Positions 10,095 to 20,867 of a stretch of 28,883 bases of DNA are shown here, one piece after another. This DNA is from Beroe ovata. Taxonomy: Eukaryota > Ctenophora > Nuda > Beroida > Beroidae. The notes under the pieces were generated by a model. That model saw only the letters and a program-made list of their open reading frames with translations, searched no databases and had not been told where the DNA came from. Location of the stretch: positions 173,280-202,162 of the forward strand of contig CAMPET010000110.1 in the NCBI GenBank assembly GCA_946803715.1. Reading direction: 5' to 3'. Numbering within the stretch: the stretch's first letter is position 1; every line of letters starts with the position of its first letter. The position numbers and the translations under genes are program-made.

Positions 10095-10343
10095 TTGTGG
10101 ATTGTGGAAAAACGGAGACAGTTGCACAGTCGAAGGCAGACACTTCTATTGTGTGAGGTGTGACTAAGTTGCATTATGACGTGTCTGTTTTTAGACGTCG
10201 TTCTTTGCAAATTTTTATAGCTTTTCCCGCCAATGAATATGTAAATTCTATGTAATTCCCTGTATCAACTCTCTGTGAGAGAAACAGTGGTATCACTGAT
10301 TATCAGAAACAGCATTGTTAATAATGATATTGTCAGCGTGTAC

Positions 10344-13300
10344 CTGTTCTTGATCGAAGTCCACTTTGTGACCCGATCCTCTGGCACGTTTCCTGAACTT
10401 GGAGAGGAATTGCCTGTGCGCGGTGGTGCTCTCTATATCCTCCTCCTCCCTCACAGAGGAGGATAACTGCTCAATCAGGGCGGAGATGGGCTGAAACACG
10501 AGCTAAATAGACCAGGGGATACTTTCCCGAGGCGAGACTACACTCAAAATACAGATGTCTCTCTCGAGAAGAGACTGAGGCATTGTCAATCAAGATGAGA
10601 CTCTCCGTTTCGTATCATAACCAGTATCATAACCAGTGTAACCGGTATTATAACCAGTGTTATAATCACTATTACCAGTATCATAACCAGTATTATAACC
10701 AGTGTAACCGGTATCATAACCAGTATTATAACCAGTGTAACCAGTATCATAACCAGTATCATAACGAGTGTAACCAGTATTACACAGTACAACAGTGTAA
10801 TCAGTATCATACCCAGTATTACCAGTAGTGTTATAACGAGTGTAACTCACATCCCCCGTCATATCGATGATATTTGCAACGTCTGGCAGCTTGGAGAAGT
10901 TGTGTAGCTCAATAGCGTGTTGTCTAATTATGGGCGAGGGGTTGTTCAGATAGGGCAGCAGTGGAGTTGTGAGGTGTGACGGGAGAGGGCCAATCCTGAT
11001 CACTAGTGCAGTTAGGCTGTCGAGTAGCCATGTGATCTGATTATCTGAAAATATGCGTCACACAGTCCGTGGACACAGTGTAGGGTACACACCCAGTTTG
11101 ATACAATAGTACACACTCTCTGCGCACTGCAAAACTAGCACACCCTGCATACTGCCCACTATAACACACCCTACACACAGTTTACACACACAGCACACCT
11201 GATGAACAAGCCACACGAAGCTCACCTGACAGAGTGTTGATGCGGTTTACCCAGACAGTAGCCCTACTGAAGTCCGTCTCGTATCTTCCCAGAGTCCAGA
11301 TACTGAGCCACGATTTGGGGGACGCGACATCCACGTCATCTTGAGCCGCGCGCCGCAATATAGTGCTAACCTCGGTATCGGTGGTGGCCGTGCAGAAGTT
11401 GATCAGCCTGCAGGGGATGGGGGAAACTCCATACCACATTTCACAGTGAAAACTGACACCCATTCTTGCGTCACTCCCTTAAAGACACCACATTTTCTCA
11501 CTAGACAGTTGACAAGGGTGTCAGCACTCACGTGTTGAGGAGAGGGGAGGAGTTGGAAGAGGACGTTGAGAGAGGAGTCTCCAGGACTTGGAGCAGGAGC
11601 TCCACATACCACGAGGGAGAGGGAGCGTGTTTCCGGCCCATTTCAACCAGCACGTCACAACACAGTGTCGACACGTCCTCCGTGTGAGATCTGGGTATTA
11701 CCATGGTAACCATGGTACCATAGCAACATAACATGATACCAGATAACTTATCACATATTGTGTTGCATATTGTGTTGTAATGGGTAACCTTCTCAGATGT
11801 ACGCGGATATTTCTTACCATGGCTAAAAATACATCGGCGCCAAGTGCTATCAGACATCCAAATTTTAATTGGATATGATCACCAGCTGAGTTTTAAACCC
11901 CTCATAGTGTTGCGTTATTGGTACACCCAGTACAATGTACAATCTGCATGTACAATGTACATGCAGATGTACTACTGCAGTACTACATGTTGCTCACCCG
12001 CTACTGTTGAGCACGTCGAGTAGCACTCGTGAAGCCTCGTGGAGTGTCTCTGGAGAGACACCAACCCGTACCACTCTGATAGCAATTTCCTTGATCACAG
12101 GGCAGCAGTGTCTCGTGTACTGATACACTGGGGAAGTAGGAATATTGGGTAGAATCACTGTCGCGGACAACTAGTGCCGGTGTCGACGCAACAATAAGAC
12201 AACAATAAGACAACTATTACTATCAGTCATGTATACTGACTACGGTATACTGTATAGAGTAGTCACCGCATGAAGTCGAAATGGTGAAATAGTGATTCTG
12301 TACCTTGAGGAATGAATTTCCCACCAATTGACGGCTGCTTGTCACACAAGTGTTCCAAGAGCTGTAATCCAATGAATACTTTGTTACATGAACTGTTCAA
12401 AAACTCTGAAATTTTGATCATGTTAATTTGGCGCCAACACAGATCTTCTATTAATTGACACCATTTCCCCCTATAGTATTCCCTTAGACCACTTCCCTGA
12501 CAGAAATTGCGCTCTTGACACAATTCGCCTGTGACTGCTTGTGACTGCAGTCCCTCCTTCCTCTATGACTTGACTCAATTTACCCCTTCACCAGACCCCA
12601 ACAGAAAATGTCACGACACCATATCATGCACAGCAGCGACACAGCAGTGACACAGCAGTGACACAGCAATCACACAGCAGCGACACAGCAGTGACAGAGC
12701 AATCACACAGCAGTGACACAGCAATCACACAGCAATCACACAGCAATCACACAGCTACATACCGTCTATTTTGCGAGTTACAAGGAGTAGGAGGTCGTGG
12801 TTCGGGTAAATGTTGAGTATGGTGAGACACACTTGAAATAGGACCGCTACCGCAGCATCAGCAGCTTGGGGCGTGGTCATCTTGCCAGACGCTCGGGCTA
12901 TGACTAGATGCAGGACTGTGCTCATCTCGTCACTCAGCCTGATTCGGGTGTGCTAGTGAGGTTACTGCGTAATAGTCAGTGGTCAAGGAGAGTAATAACG
13001 GACATTCTGGTACTAAGAATTTGAAGGAAATTTCTGGTATTCCTATGATTGCGAACTCAGACAATTGAAACCGTGGTTAGTCTTTAATTGGACTAAATCA
13101 GTGGTCATGGAGTATAACGTCGTGTGATTAAGTATTGAGTAGTCACCCTGGCATGAGTAACTCTATACAATTCATATGGCGCTGTACCCAGTTTTTTTTG
13201 GAAAAAGCCCATATCACTGACACACAACCCTGTGAGACCGTGTGAAATATGTCGCCGGGTCGTAAACTCACGTCTTGTCGCCGGCCCCCATGTACTGTAG

Positions 13301-15059
13301 AATGCGGAGCAGGTAGACCTGCGCCCATGGAGCGGGGAATGTGTGGTAGTTGAAACTGTTGTGGAGACGACCCTCCACTATCTGGACCAGGATATCAGTG
13401 AATGCCTTGTTCATGTGCTTGTACTTCTCGGGGTGACTCTGCGGAGGAAAGCGGGAGTAATAACGCGAAATGGGAATACCTACTCATAAATCCACAACGT
13501 TACATACAATTACTATGCCCACCTGGGTAAGTTTGAGGTAGATGGGAAGTGCTGATATCATGACACCCGCATCGGGGTCACAGAGCGCCTTCTGGTATCG
13601 GTCATCGTGCATCTGCTCGGGCATTTCACAGAGAAACTGATACAACACATCCACCGCTTTCTTCCGTATTATCTCCCTGTTATTGGGGATAGTTCAGCAG
13701 ATAGAACAAGATATCCACTATTTGTGTCGGGAGACTGCCAACAGTTCCAATACACCATCAATTACACGTGAATGAACACTGTTCATTACTGTTCATTGGA
13801 CAGCATGAAGCAGCTAAAGGCGAATGTCTTACTTTGGGTGTGACAGTTTTCTGATAATAGTAGGGAGGAATGAAGCTATGGTGTCTCTGCCCATCAACTG
13901 ACATATGCCTGTCAGAGCCATGCTCTGTTCAACTACACTGTCCGACGATAAATCCTAGAGAGGGGTGGCGGGTAAGTTATCAGAAATAAGAGAGGGGGGG
14001 CAGGGATGAGGGGAGGAATAAGAGAGGGGTAGCATAATACTAAAGAGAGAGAGGGGCTGGGGTACTATCAAACAAGCTGGTAGCAGGTAGACTTCTAGAT
14101 AATAAGAGGGGTGAGGGGGATGAAGCACCTACCCGTTGCAGGGAACAGCACAGTAAGAGTGATTCCTCCCGACCAGGATTCAGCAGCAGAGACGAGACCA
14201 AATAACCTGGTAACAATGTGTTACTGTATTCAACTCGAGCATTACAACTCGAAAATTATACTTATTTGAGGAATTGAAGACTTCCTGGAGAGTGTATCTC
14301 CTCCTCAGAACATTACTTACCAACGCGTTTGTAGAACAGACTAGACTGTTGTGCGAATTTGATGGCATCTATAACTCCAAACGTGGCATCATATCCCAAC
14401 ATGTTGATGTATATCAGCTTCACCAATCTCTCGTGCTGAACACCCTGTGGAGTGTGGAAGTGTTACATGACAAAACGTCGCAGATATGTAATGATGAAAT
14501 ATTGCGACTAATAAACATAAAACAGTGATCCGACCACTCAGTTAATGAAATATTGAAGACGCGGCAAATATGACGGAGCAATATTGTTGCAGTCCTAGCT
14601 GATTGCCCACCAGGCAAGCTAGGAATATTGCGCGCTATGCACGTACGTTTTTATCCGAGTATGAAGACAGTACAGCGATAAGAGACGCGCGCGTTACGCT
14701 AAGTGAATCACCAACTACGCGACTTTGTCCCACTGTGTCACACTGCCCGTCACAGTTGTACGTTATTGCTAACAAAACCAACTCACAGGTGTTGAATATG
14801 ATTCTTTGATTTCCTTCTTCAGACTCTCAATCTCAGCCTGCATGACCATCGACTCCTCCTGTGAAATTCATGTGAAAACGATCACGTTTCACAGCCCAAT
14901 TTTTGATGAATTCAACAAAAATACGCTAAGGTGTAACTTCTTCAAAGAGTAATTACTCACATATTTGGTCTTTGAATCAGCAATGTCCTTGATGAACTTT
15001 TTGAAGGTAGCCGAGTGACCAGCAGAACTCCCGATGACCATTTGCTCGACGTTTCTCAT
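10344..15059 (-). CDS. AP4E1: AP-4 complex subunit epsilon (14 supported exons)
   Basis: Large subunit of AP-4, the clathrin-independent adaptor that sorts cargo such as ATG9 at the trans-Golgi. Exons: 14961-15059, 14787-14858, 14321-14444, 14133-14206, 13833-13954, 13523-13676, 13272-13438, 12763-12938, 12304-12405, 11998-12127, 11532-11690, 11226-11407, 10851-11044, 10344-10490. Every junction is GT-AG and phase-consistent. Matches to the AP4E1 trunk include HERLVKLIYINMLGYDATFG, IDAIKFAQQSSLFYKRVGYL, MALTGICQLMGRDTIASFLP, EIIRKKAVDVLYQF, FNYHTFPAPWAQVYLLRIL and NNPSPIIRQHAIELHNFSKL. The trunk (HEAT-like solenoid, about 570 residues) is followed by a charged segment in the last exon (KFRKRARGSGHKVDFDQEQ). 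No appendage domain is evident; the gene either continues to the exons at 7281-7718 or ends just after 10344. Introns range from 84 to 360 bp; two contain minisatellites next to the donor. Confidence 0.9.
10607..10840 (+). repeat. ATAACCAGTATC-type minisatellite in an AP4E1 intron
   Basis: Units of 9-12 bases such as ATAACCAGTATC, ATAACCAGTGTA and ACCGGTATT are repeated about 20 times. Unit lengths are multiples of three, so both strands stay open: the plus strand reads N/Q/Y/H, the minus strand reads G/Y/N/T/D. It lies in the intron directly downstream of the AP4E1 exon ending at 10851. Confidence 0.9.
12627..12756 (+). repeat. 11-bp minisatellite in an AP4E1 intron
   Basis: About 11-12 copies of CACAGCAGTGA or its variant CACAGCAATCA in tandem. 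It ends seven bases before the last base of the exon at 12763 (minus strand), so it occupies the start of that intron just after the donor. Confidence 0.9.
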
Positions 15060-15507
15060 TGTTGAGGGAGCTACTACATTTGTTACTCCATGCTTAATAT
15101 ACAGGGTGATTGTTCATAATCAGTGCACTTCTTTGCTGAGGCGCGATATAGGTGAAAACTCGAATTGCTCATTTCATCACAGTGACTGATGTTGACAAAG
15201 TTCATTCGTGACCAGAAAGTCACCACAAAAGGTGACCGAAAATCACAAATAATTATCTAATTATCATTGATACACGATAGAAGACTGATATAAGTTAAAC
15301 ATCAAACCAAAGGTCAACAATCGTTAAAAGTTCAAATTAAAAACTTTTAGAGTAATTACAATTAAGGATTAAAATAGTAAAATACTGTAGATAATCTAAA
15401 TAAGATCCTCTTAGAATCAAATATACCATGACAAACCTAAACATCAACCCACCTAACTATTAACTAATTATGGTAATTATCCTAGTACACTGACAACAAA
15501 CTCTTGA
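15060..15507. other. intergenic between VMP1 and AP4E1
   Basis: AT-rich 448 bp upstream of the AP4E1 start and downstream of the VMP1 stop (both minus strand). No ORF or recognised element; it presumably includes the AP4E1 promoter and VMP1 3' UTR. Confidence 0.4.
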
Positions 15508-16620
15508 TCAGGAATTCTTCTTCTTTCTCTCCTCCACAACATCCTTGTGGTACTGCTGAGCCATGGAATGAACAATGGACACCACGAAGTATGCAAGCAT
15601 CACAACCAGGAATATTTCAAAGCACTTGGAAAGTACTGACTCTGTGACAGGACCCCCCTCTTTGCCCCCGCTATGTAACTTTAGCTTTTGCTTTTCCATG
15701 TACTCGTGAAATGGAGCATGGAGAGTAGCACCTATCTCAGGGATACTAGCTATCAAGCTTTCCAGTGCTTCCAAGTGGTGTTTTGAGAAGATGAATATCA
15801 CGAAGAGCATCTGGATGTGCATCTTGACAACGGCTTTTCCGATTAGAGTAGCTCCGAAAAAAGTGGAGAATGGGACAAGGAAGTGTCCACAGGTTAGACC
15901 AGCTAAATCAAATAGAGGGTTAGGAATGCTTGCACAGAGCAGAATACCGACAAACCCTGCTTTCTGTACGAGTGTGTGCATCATTAACTTAGCTCTATCC
16001 CACAATCCAATATCATCCTGATCCCTGATTTCTTCCAACTCGTTATAATCATCATCCTCCAGTTTCTGTCCTGACATCCTGGCTGCTCGTGCCATGAAAT
16101 AGGGTGGTAGCTCTCCTAGCGCTGTGCCTGCACCCCACATGAACGCCTCCAACCTAACCTTGGACATGATAGCCCACAGATTAATGACCATGTCAGAGGA
16201 TGTGGAATCAGGGCACACAATTTCATTGGGATACGGGGGTTGGGGGAAGTTAGTAGTCCCACATTCCCAGGCTGCTATAGTTACACTGGCAATGTGGGGT
16301 CCGAGGTAGAGTAGGAAAGTGTGGAGACCCGTGCCGAACCCCACACTGGACAGAACTCCCAGTCCCACCCAGTAAAAACACCAGGTACACTCGTCAGACA
16401 AGAGAGCAAGGTAGGGGGTGTGGGGACCGGGGATATGGATAGCTGCCGCTAGCCCTGCACTCCCCAGCACACTGGATACTATCACTGCTCTGCTGGTAAT
16501 GAGGAATGTTAGGAGTCGAGTGAGTTCAGAGATGAGTTGCAGCGTAAAATAGTAGAGGGTGGGGATGGGGCGTCGCCATAGTACAAGAGATGTCCTGTCT
16601 TCTGCTGCTGTACCACCCAT
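15508..16620 (-). CDS. VMP1: vacuole membrane protein 1
   Basis: ER multispanning protein with phospholipid scramblase activity (DedA/VTT fold), needed for autophagosome formation and ER contact-site turnover. The 370-residue product starts at the ATG at 16618-16620, which lies seven bases after a strong pyrimidine-rich acceptor-like CTTTCTAG. The frame is open upstream, but that part lies beyond the acceptor. Family hallmarks in order: LVLWRRP near the N-terminus, GVLSSVGFGTGLHTFLLYLG, PYPNEIVCPD, ALGELPPYFMARAARMSG, CASIPNPLFDLAG, GHFLVPFSTFFGATLIGKA and a C-terminal membrane segment with SMAQ. It lacks about 35 residues of the vertebrate N-terminus (human 406 aa). The C-terminus, KKKNS, fits a KKXX ER-retrieval signal. 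The coding region is a single exon although vertebrate VMP1 has many. DCXR lies upstream on the same strand. Confidence 0.95.
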   Translation of the reverse strand: MGGTAAEDRTSLVLWRRPIPTLYYFTLQLISELTRLLTFLITSRAVIVSSVLGSAGLAAAIHIPGPHTPYLALLSDECTWCFYWVGLGVLSSVGFGTGLHTFLLYLGPHIASVTIAAWECGTTNFPQPPYPNEIVCPDSTSSDMVINLWAIMSKVRLEAFMWGAGTALGELPPYFMARAARMSGQKLEDDDYNELEEIRDQDDIGLWDRAKLMMHTLVQKAGFVGILLCASIPNPLFDLAGLTCGHFLVPFSTFFGATLIGKAVVKMHIQMLFVIFIFSKHHLEALESLIASIPEIGATLHAPFHEYMEKQKLKLHSGGKEGGPVTESVLSKCFEIFLVVMLAYFVVSIVHSMAQQYHKDVVEERKKKNS

Positions 16621-16961
16621 TAGAGAACTAGAAAGATAGCAGTGTTTGTGATAGATAATCAATTACTGACGGGCTGATATACGTGGTCACTGGTGAGGCA
16701 TCGAAATCATTAACTATTTTTCAAATTTTGACAATTCAATCCTTCTTGAAAAAGAACAATAAAGATAAAAACCGAACATAGAATTAAAACTCGGAGAAAC
16801 CCAAGATTCAGTATCTATGTTTGACCTGGAAAGGAATAGGTAGTTGACATATGCAATATTGTAATGATAGAACGAGATTAGGAGAAGTCCAGCTCATTGT
16901 TGCATCCCTATCAAACTATCTAGTTCGCCATGAGTATTATTGTCAGAGAGATGCCATTATA
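16621..16961. other. short intergenic region between DCXR and VMP1
   Basis: 341 bp between the DCXR stop and VMP1 start. It contains the acceptor-like CTTTCTAG at 16628-16635 (minus sense) before the VMP1 ATG. No other feature seen. Confidence 0.4.
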
Positions 16962-17690
16962 TCATGTAGCCAGGAATCCGCCATCAACAGCAAGCGTAGT
17001 ACCGTTCACCATTGAAGACGCCTCACTGAGAAGAAACATCACTGGACTTACAATCTCACCCAGTTCAGCAAATCTACCTAGAGGAATCTTAGCCAGCATT
17101 GGATCTCTTTTCTCAGGCTCTGACCAGTTTGCTTTGCTCATCTCAGTCAGAACAACTGTGGGGTTGACACAGTTAACTCTGATTCCATGTGAACCCAGCT
17201 CCAGAGCCATGTTCTTTGCAAGGTTGTCCAGTGCGGCTTTAGACATGCCATAGAGAGAGTGGTTGCTTAGAGCAGCTTGAGATGCCTGACTCGACACATG
17301 TACAATAGATCCAGCCTTGGAGCTTCTAACCATATTTTTAGCAGCTGCTTGAGCAACAAAGTAGTTTGCTTTTAGGTTCACATCCATCTGAGCATCATAA
17401 TCACTGGGAGAAATTTCTAGGAAAGGTTTGATAATTGCGATTGCTGCGTTGTTGACAAGTCCATCTAGAGGGGGGAGTGACAAGATGTACTCCTCTATCT
17501 TTGCATGTTCTGTAATGTCTAAACAAATGGTAGATATCCTTGCATCTTCTGCTTTCAACGTGTCCAGATTGGCTTGAGTGCGACCCACCACAAAGACATT
17601 AGCCCCAGCAGAGGATAGTGCTAGTGCAATAGCTCTCCCAATGCCCCCTCCTCCTCCAGTCACAACTATATTCTTATTCTTTACGTCCAT
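16962..17690 (-). CDS. DCXR: L-xylulose/dicarbonyl reductase (short-chain dehydrogenase)
   Basis: Classical SDR of 242 aa, close in length and sequence to human DCXR (244 aa), which reduces L-xylulose and alpha-dicarbonyls with NADPH. Seen: Rossmann motif TGGGGGIGR at 11-19; the basic GRT at 36-38, typical of NADPH preference; NNAA at 80-83; Asn105; Ser134 in HVSSQ; Tyr147 and Lys151 of the YxxxK catalytic motif; the PTVV loop at 177-180; and the C-terminal VDGGF. All catalytic residues are present. IPLGRFAEL and MALELGSHGIRVN match DCXR specifically over other SDRs, though relatives such as carbonyl reductase 2 are very close. Single coding exon; a CCTACAG acceptor-like site lies 10 bases before the ATG. 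Confidence 0.9.
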   Translation of the reverse strand: MDVKNKNIVVTGGGGGIGRAIALALSSAGANVFVVGRTQANLDTLKAEDARISTICLDITEHAKIEEYILSLPPLDGLVNNAAIAIIKPFLEISPSDYDAQMDVNLKANYFVAQAAAKNMVRSSKAGSIVHVSSQASQAALSNHSLYGMSKAALDNLAKNMALELGSHGIRVNCVNPTVVLTEMSKANWSEPEKRDPMLAKIPLGRFAELGEIVSPVMFLLSEASSMVNGTTLAVDGGFLAT

Positions 17691-18037
17691 GCTATGAACA
17701 CTGTAGGATTATAGATTCTATAGACTTATAGCTGACATGCGGCATGCATCACTGTAATGGTGCAAACTATATGGTGCTCCTCCAGCCTCCAGCCTACAGA
17801 AGACCATGAGTGGCGTGGACTTGAATATCAAATGAAACCATAGCTATCTGAGTTAAGACATTCAAAAACTTCTTCCACAGAAAATAACCTGTACAGAAGA
17901 ATATTCACATAGACAACATAACAGTCAGATATAGTCGAATATAGATAATACCTACATCAACAAACTGAAAGCCCGTAACTGTATAACGAACCACTGGGTA
18001 TAACGAGCCATAAAAATACCTACGTATTACCATGTTG
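17691..18037. other. short intergenic region between ELAC1 and DCXR
   Basis: 347 bp, AT-rich, no ORF supported. Contains the DCXR upstream region with a possible splice acceptor at 17701-17707 (minus sense). Confidence 0.4.
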
Positions 18038-19114
18038 TCACCTCGAGACAACGAAATTAAAGAAATCAAAAGCAGCAATAACATCGAGACTGTTCCTTCT
18101 AGCCTGGGATACCAAGTAGCCTGTGGTGACATCTTCATTGTCGACTGGATCATGATGAATGGTAGATTCACAGTCCAACTGGTCATCTTTGTAACGCTGA
18201 GAGAAGTGTGTCAGTATAAGTGTCCTTGCTCCTACTTTCAAGCAGAAATCTGCAGCCATGCTTGGGGTGGAATGGCCACATTCCAGAGCTTTGTCAAGAA
18301 GCTCATCTTGATGCGTGGCTTCATGAACAACAACATCAGCATCACGAGATATGGTTTCTATTTGAGAGTTGTCACAAGTGTCACCAAGTATCACAACCTT
18401 TCTCCCGCGCTTGTCCTCCCCAATAACCACTGCAGGAGTTATTTCTGTCCCATCAGGTGCTGTAATAGTCTCGCCTGCTTTCAGTTTGCCATATAGAGGT
18501 CCTGGAGGGACACCTAAGTCTCTCAACTTTTCCACATTCAAAGTGCCCACTGACGGAGCTTCTGTAATGACATACCCAACACAGGGCAAGCGATGAGATA
18601 GGACTCCAGCCTCCACCCTATACTCAGGAGTTTCAAATAATAGGAAGGAGTTGTCGTCACGTCTCCTGATGATATCTCCTTGAAACTCATTTCTTGACAA
18701 TTCTGAATCGTTTTTCAAACTGTTACCCTCTATGTCAATCTCATGAACCACGTAAGGACGGATAAGGTCAGTTCCTGATACACTCAAGCTGGTCCGTAAG
18801 TACTCTGCTAAGCCAACGGGACCATACAAAACCATGGGTTCTAAACTTGTTGCTGCTCCAGTGACACTTCCTTGCACAAGACACATGAATCCGGGCAGTC
18901 CAAATAGATGGTCACCATGAAGATGAGTTATGAAAATCCTAGAAAATTTCCCTGGCTTCACAGTGCTCTTCTGACACTGAATTTGTGTTCCCTCTCCACA
19001 ATCAAACAACCAGTTTTCAGCTCCCATCCTCAATACTGTAGCAGAAGCACCACGAGTGGGACTAGGATAACACGATCCTGTCCCCAAAAACGTCAGCTCC
19101 ATAGTTCCTACCAT
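18038..19114 (-). CDS. ELAC1: short-form ribonuclease Z (zinc phosphodiesterase ELAC1)
   Basis: Metallo-beta-lactamase-fold endonuclease acting on tRNA 3' ends; in vertebrates the short form repairs tRNAs cleaved in the anticodon or during ribosome rescue. 358 aa (human 363). N-terminus LTFLGTGSCYPSPTRGASA, FDCGEGTQ, then the zinc-binding THLHGDH at 63-69. A further ligand His lies in LSHRLPCVGY, Asp in ILGDTCDN, HEATH follows, and the RNase Z-specific GHSTPSMAA and LILTHFSQRY are present. VPPGPLYGKLK is the typical exosite-region motif. All metal ligands look intact. Two start codons, 12 bases apart (19114 and 19102), are possible; the second, MELTFLGTG, fits family length better. Single exon. 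Confidence 0.95.
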   Translation of the reverse strand: MVGTMELTFLGTGSCYPSPTRGASATVLRMGAENWLFDCGEGTQIQCQKSTVKPGKFSRIFITHLHGDHLFGLPGFMCLVQGSVTGAATSLEPMVLYGPVGLAEYLRTSLSVSGTDLIRPYVVHEIDIEGNSLKNDSELSRNEFQGDIIRRRDDNSFLLFETPEYRVEAGVLSHRLPCVGYVITEAPSVGTLNVEKLRDLGVPPGPLYGKLKAGETITAPDGTEITPAVVIGEDKRGRKVVILGDTCDNSQIETISRDADVVVHEATHQDELLDKALECGHSTPSMAADFCLKVGARTLILTHFSQRYKDDQLDCESTIHHDPVDNEDVTTGYLVSQARRNSLDVIAAFDFFNFVVSR

Positions 19115-20867
19115 TCTAATGCATCGTAATCCGGAATTCAGAACGCGGAAGTGGCTGCTAAGCGAGAGGAGGATTTTGAAGCTTTTATGTATGCCTAATG
19201 CCTGAAAACTGGGAGGATATTAATGGTGCAACGTTCTTCAAATGAAATTTCAATAGGTTAATTGAAAGCTCTTTTATTTGTGGTGCAAGTACAAATTGTT
19301 ATTAGGATTCAGTGAAACAGCCTGCTCCACGCTTTGCAAAGGTGAGTAAACCTAAAAATTAGATTCATATAATGATTATGAATACATTTATTAATCATCA
19401 TCTATTTACACATAAATAACCGAATATATTACAGGAAATAGGTATCATGCTCTCGTGAAAAGGTGCTCATCTTAGTTAAAGATGACTTAGGTAGGTAAGT
19501 AGGTTCCTATGTACCTATCTATGATGTCAGCAACAACCATTAGCCAAACCAGATTAAAGAGTCCATGATACCTATCTGTCTATGCAATATTTACTACTAA
19601 ATTACTAGTTTATAACACTTAAATACTGTTTTTAGGATACAAATATGTTATAATATCTACCTGGAGAGCGAATATATCGATGACATAAAATGAGTTACCT
19701 ACTTCACACTGTGACATAAAAGCATAAGCTACCCCCTCGATAAAAAATAACATTATTAAACTCAGCCTTTGGCACCGGTTAATAAAGACACATTACTCGC
19801 TCTCACCTCGTGACATAAGATGTGTTACTTCATACTTAATCGTGATGTAACTTATATAAAGTCAATAAATTCAGTAAAAGTGTTGCATGCGATCATCAAT
19901 CTAACCATAGGTTCATATAGGTAAGAAAACAGCATCCTTATCCTCCCTAAATTGGAAGTTAATCCATGGCTTTATGCTTGATTCCAATTGTGCTTCATAT
20001 TCTTACACGTCATATATAATTACAGAAGTGCGGGATCGCATTCACAAGAAGTCACACGCTTTTTGCCTGAAGATTTGCGATCCAATGACACCTGATAATT
20101 TCATTTAAAGCACAACGAAGCAAGGGTCGGGGGCGCAGCCCCCAAAAGCCACCTTTCTTGTGACCGAGGATTGGCTTTCTACCGAGGATTAAATCGTGGC
20201 TGAGGATAAATTTCTTGATATTCCTGAAAAAATTTATCCTCGGTCTGGACCTTATCCTCCCTACGGGACATAGATTCGAACTTTCATGAAGGGGTGAATC
20301 TAACTTCCTACCTCTTTGATGCTGAAAATGTAACTATACACTTATACAAACATTCAAAGTTGATAGGTAGGTCAGAATCGGAGCTTGTGATAAGTTCACA
20401 TGTTAATGTTCAATGATTATCTCAAATCGAAAAGCTTTAACGATAGGCCCTGTTGAGCGAAACATTGTGATAATAGACCTACTGTAAGTCATCTGCCCTT
20501 TCACAATGAATACTTAATCTAAAACCGTGTTCCATTAATGATTAAGCTTTTACCTAAGTACCTAATAATCAGTTAGTTCCTCATGATTATAACTTCTATC
20601 AAAATATATCAAAATTTTCGGAAGAATTTCGCAAAACAGTGCTCCACTTCGTTGGAAGGAGCAATATTATGGATGCTTCCATATTATCAAAGTATAGAAA
20701 TAGTTAAACATTGCACCTGTGAAACTTCATAACTTAAATCACGAACAACTGAAATACCCTTGATAATATTCAATATTTACAAAATCAATTTTTCTGTGTA
20801 AATAACGGCAAAGATATGATTTTAAAAAACCATGGGTTTGATTTTCTAGCAGAAGCTTTGAAAGACT
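19115..20867. other. 1.75-kb intergenic region, repeats but no gene recognised
   Basis: AT-rich, with recurring TAGGTACCTA/TACCTAAG words. A GGGGGCGCAGCCCCC hairpin lies near 20119-20133, and a 12-bp inverted repeat (20202-20213 with 20230-20241) within a cluster of GAGGAT words. A good plus-strand donor (GCAAAGGTGAGT near 19340) has no convincing coding exon attached. Confidence 0.4.
20202..20241. repeat. 12-bp inverted repeat / hairpin
   Basis: GAGGATAAATTT (20202-20213) and its exact complement AAATTTATCCTC (20230-20241), separated by 16 bases. Neighbouring GAGGATT words at 20166 and 20184 suggest an old repeat. No T-run or coding context, so no terminator function implied. Confidence 0.6.

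Noticed and set aside
10583-10828. Asn/Gln/Tyr-rich plus-strand ORF of 81 codons
   Set aside because: It is the plus-strand reading of the 12-bp minisatellite; unit length divisible by three keeps all frames open.
19280-19345. Plus-strand GCAAAGGTGAGT donor that could end a first exon
   Set aside because: No coding potential upstream and no matching acceptor with coding sequence downstream; could be a non-coding 5' exon but not supportable.
20119-20133. GC hairpin followed by other sequence, considered as a terminator
   Set aside because: Eukaryotic context, no T-run, and the same core recurs in repeats near 27.1 kb, so it is a dispersed repeat.
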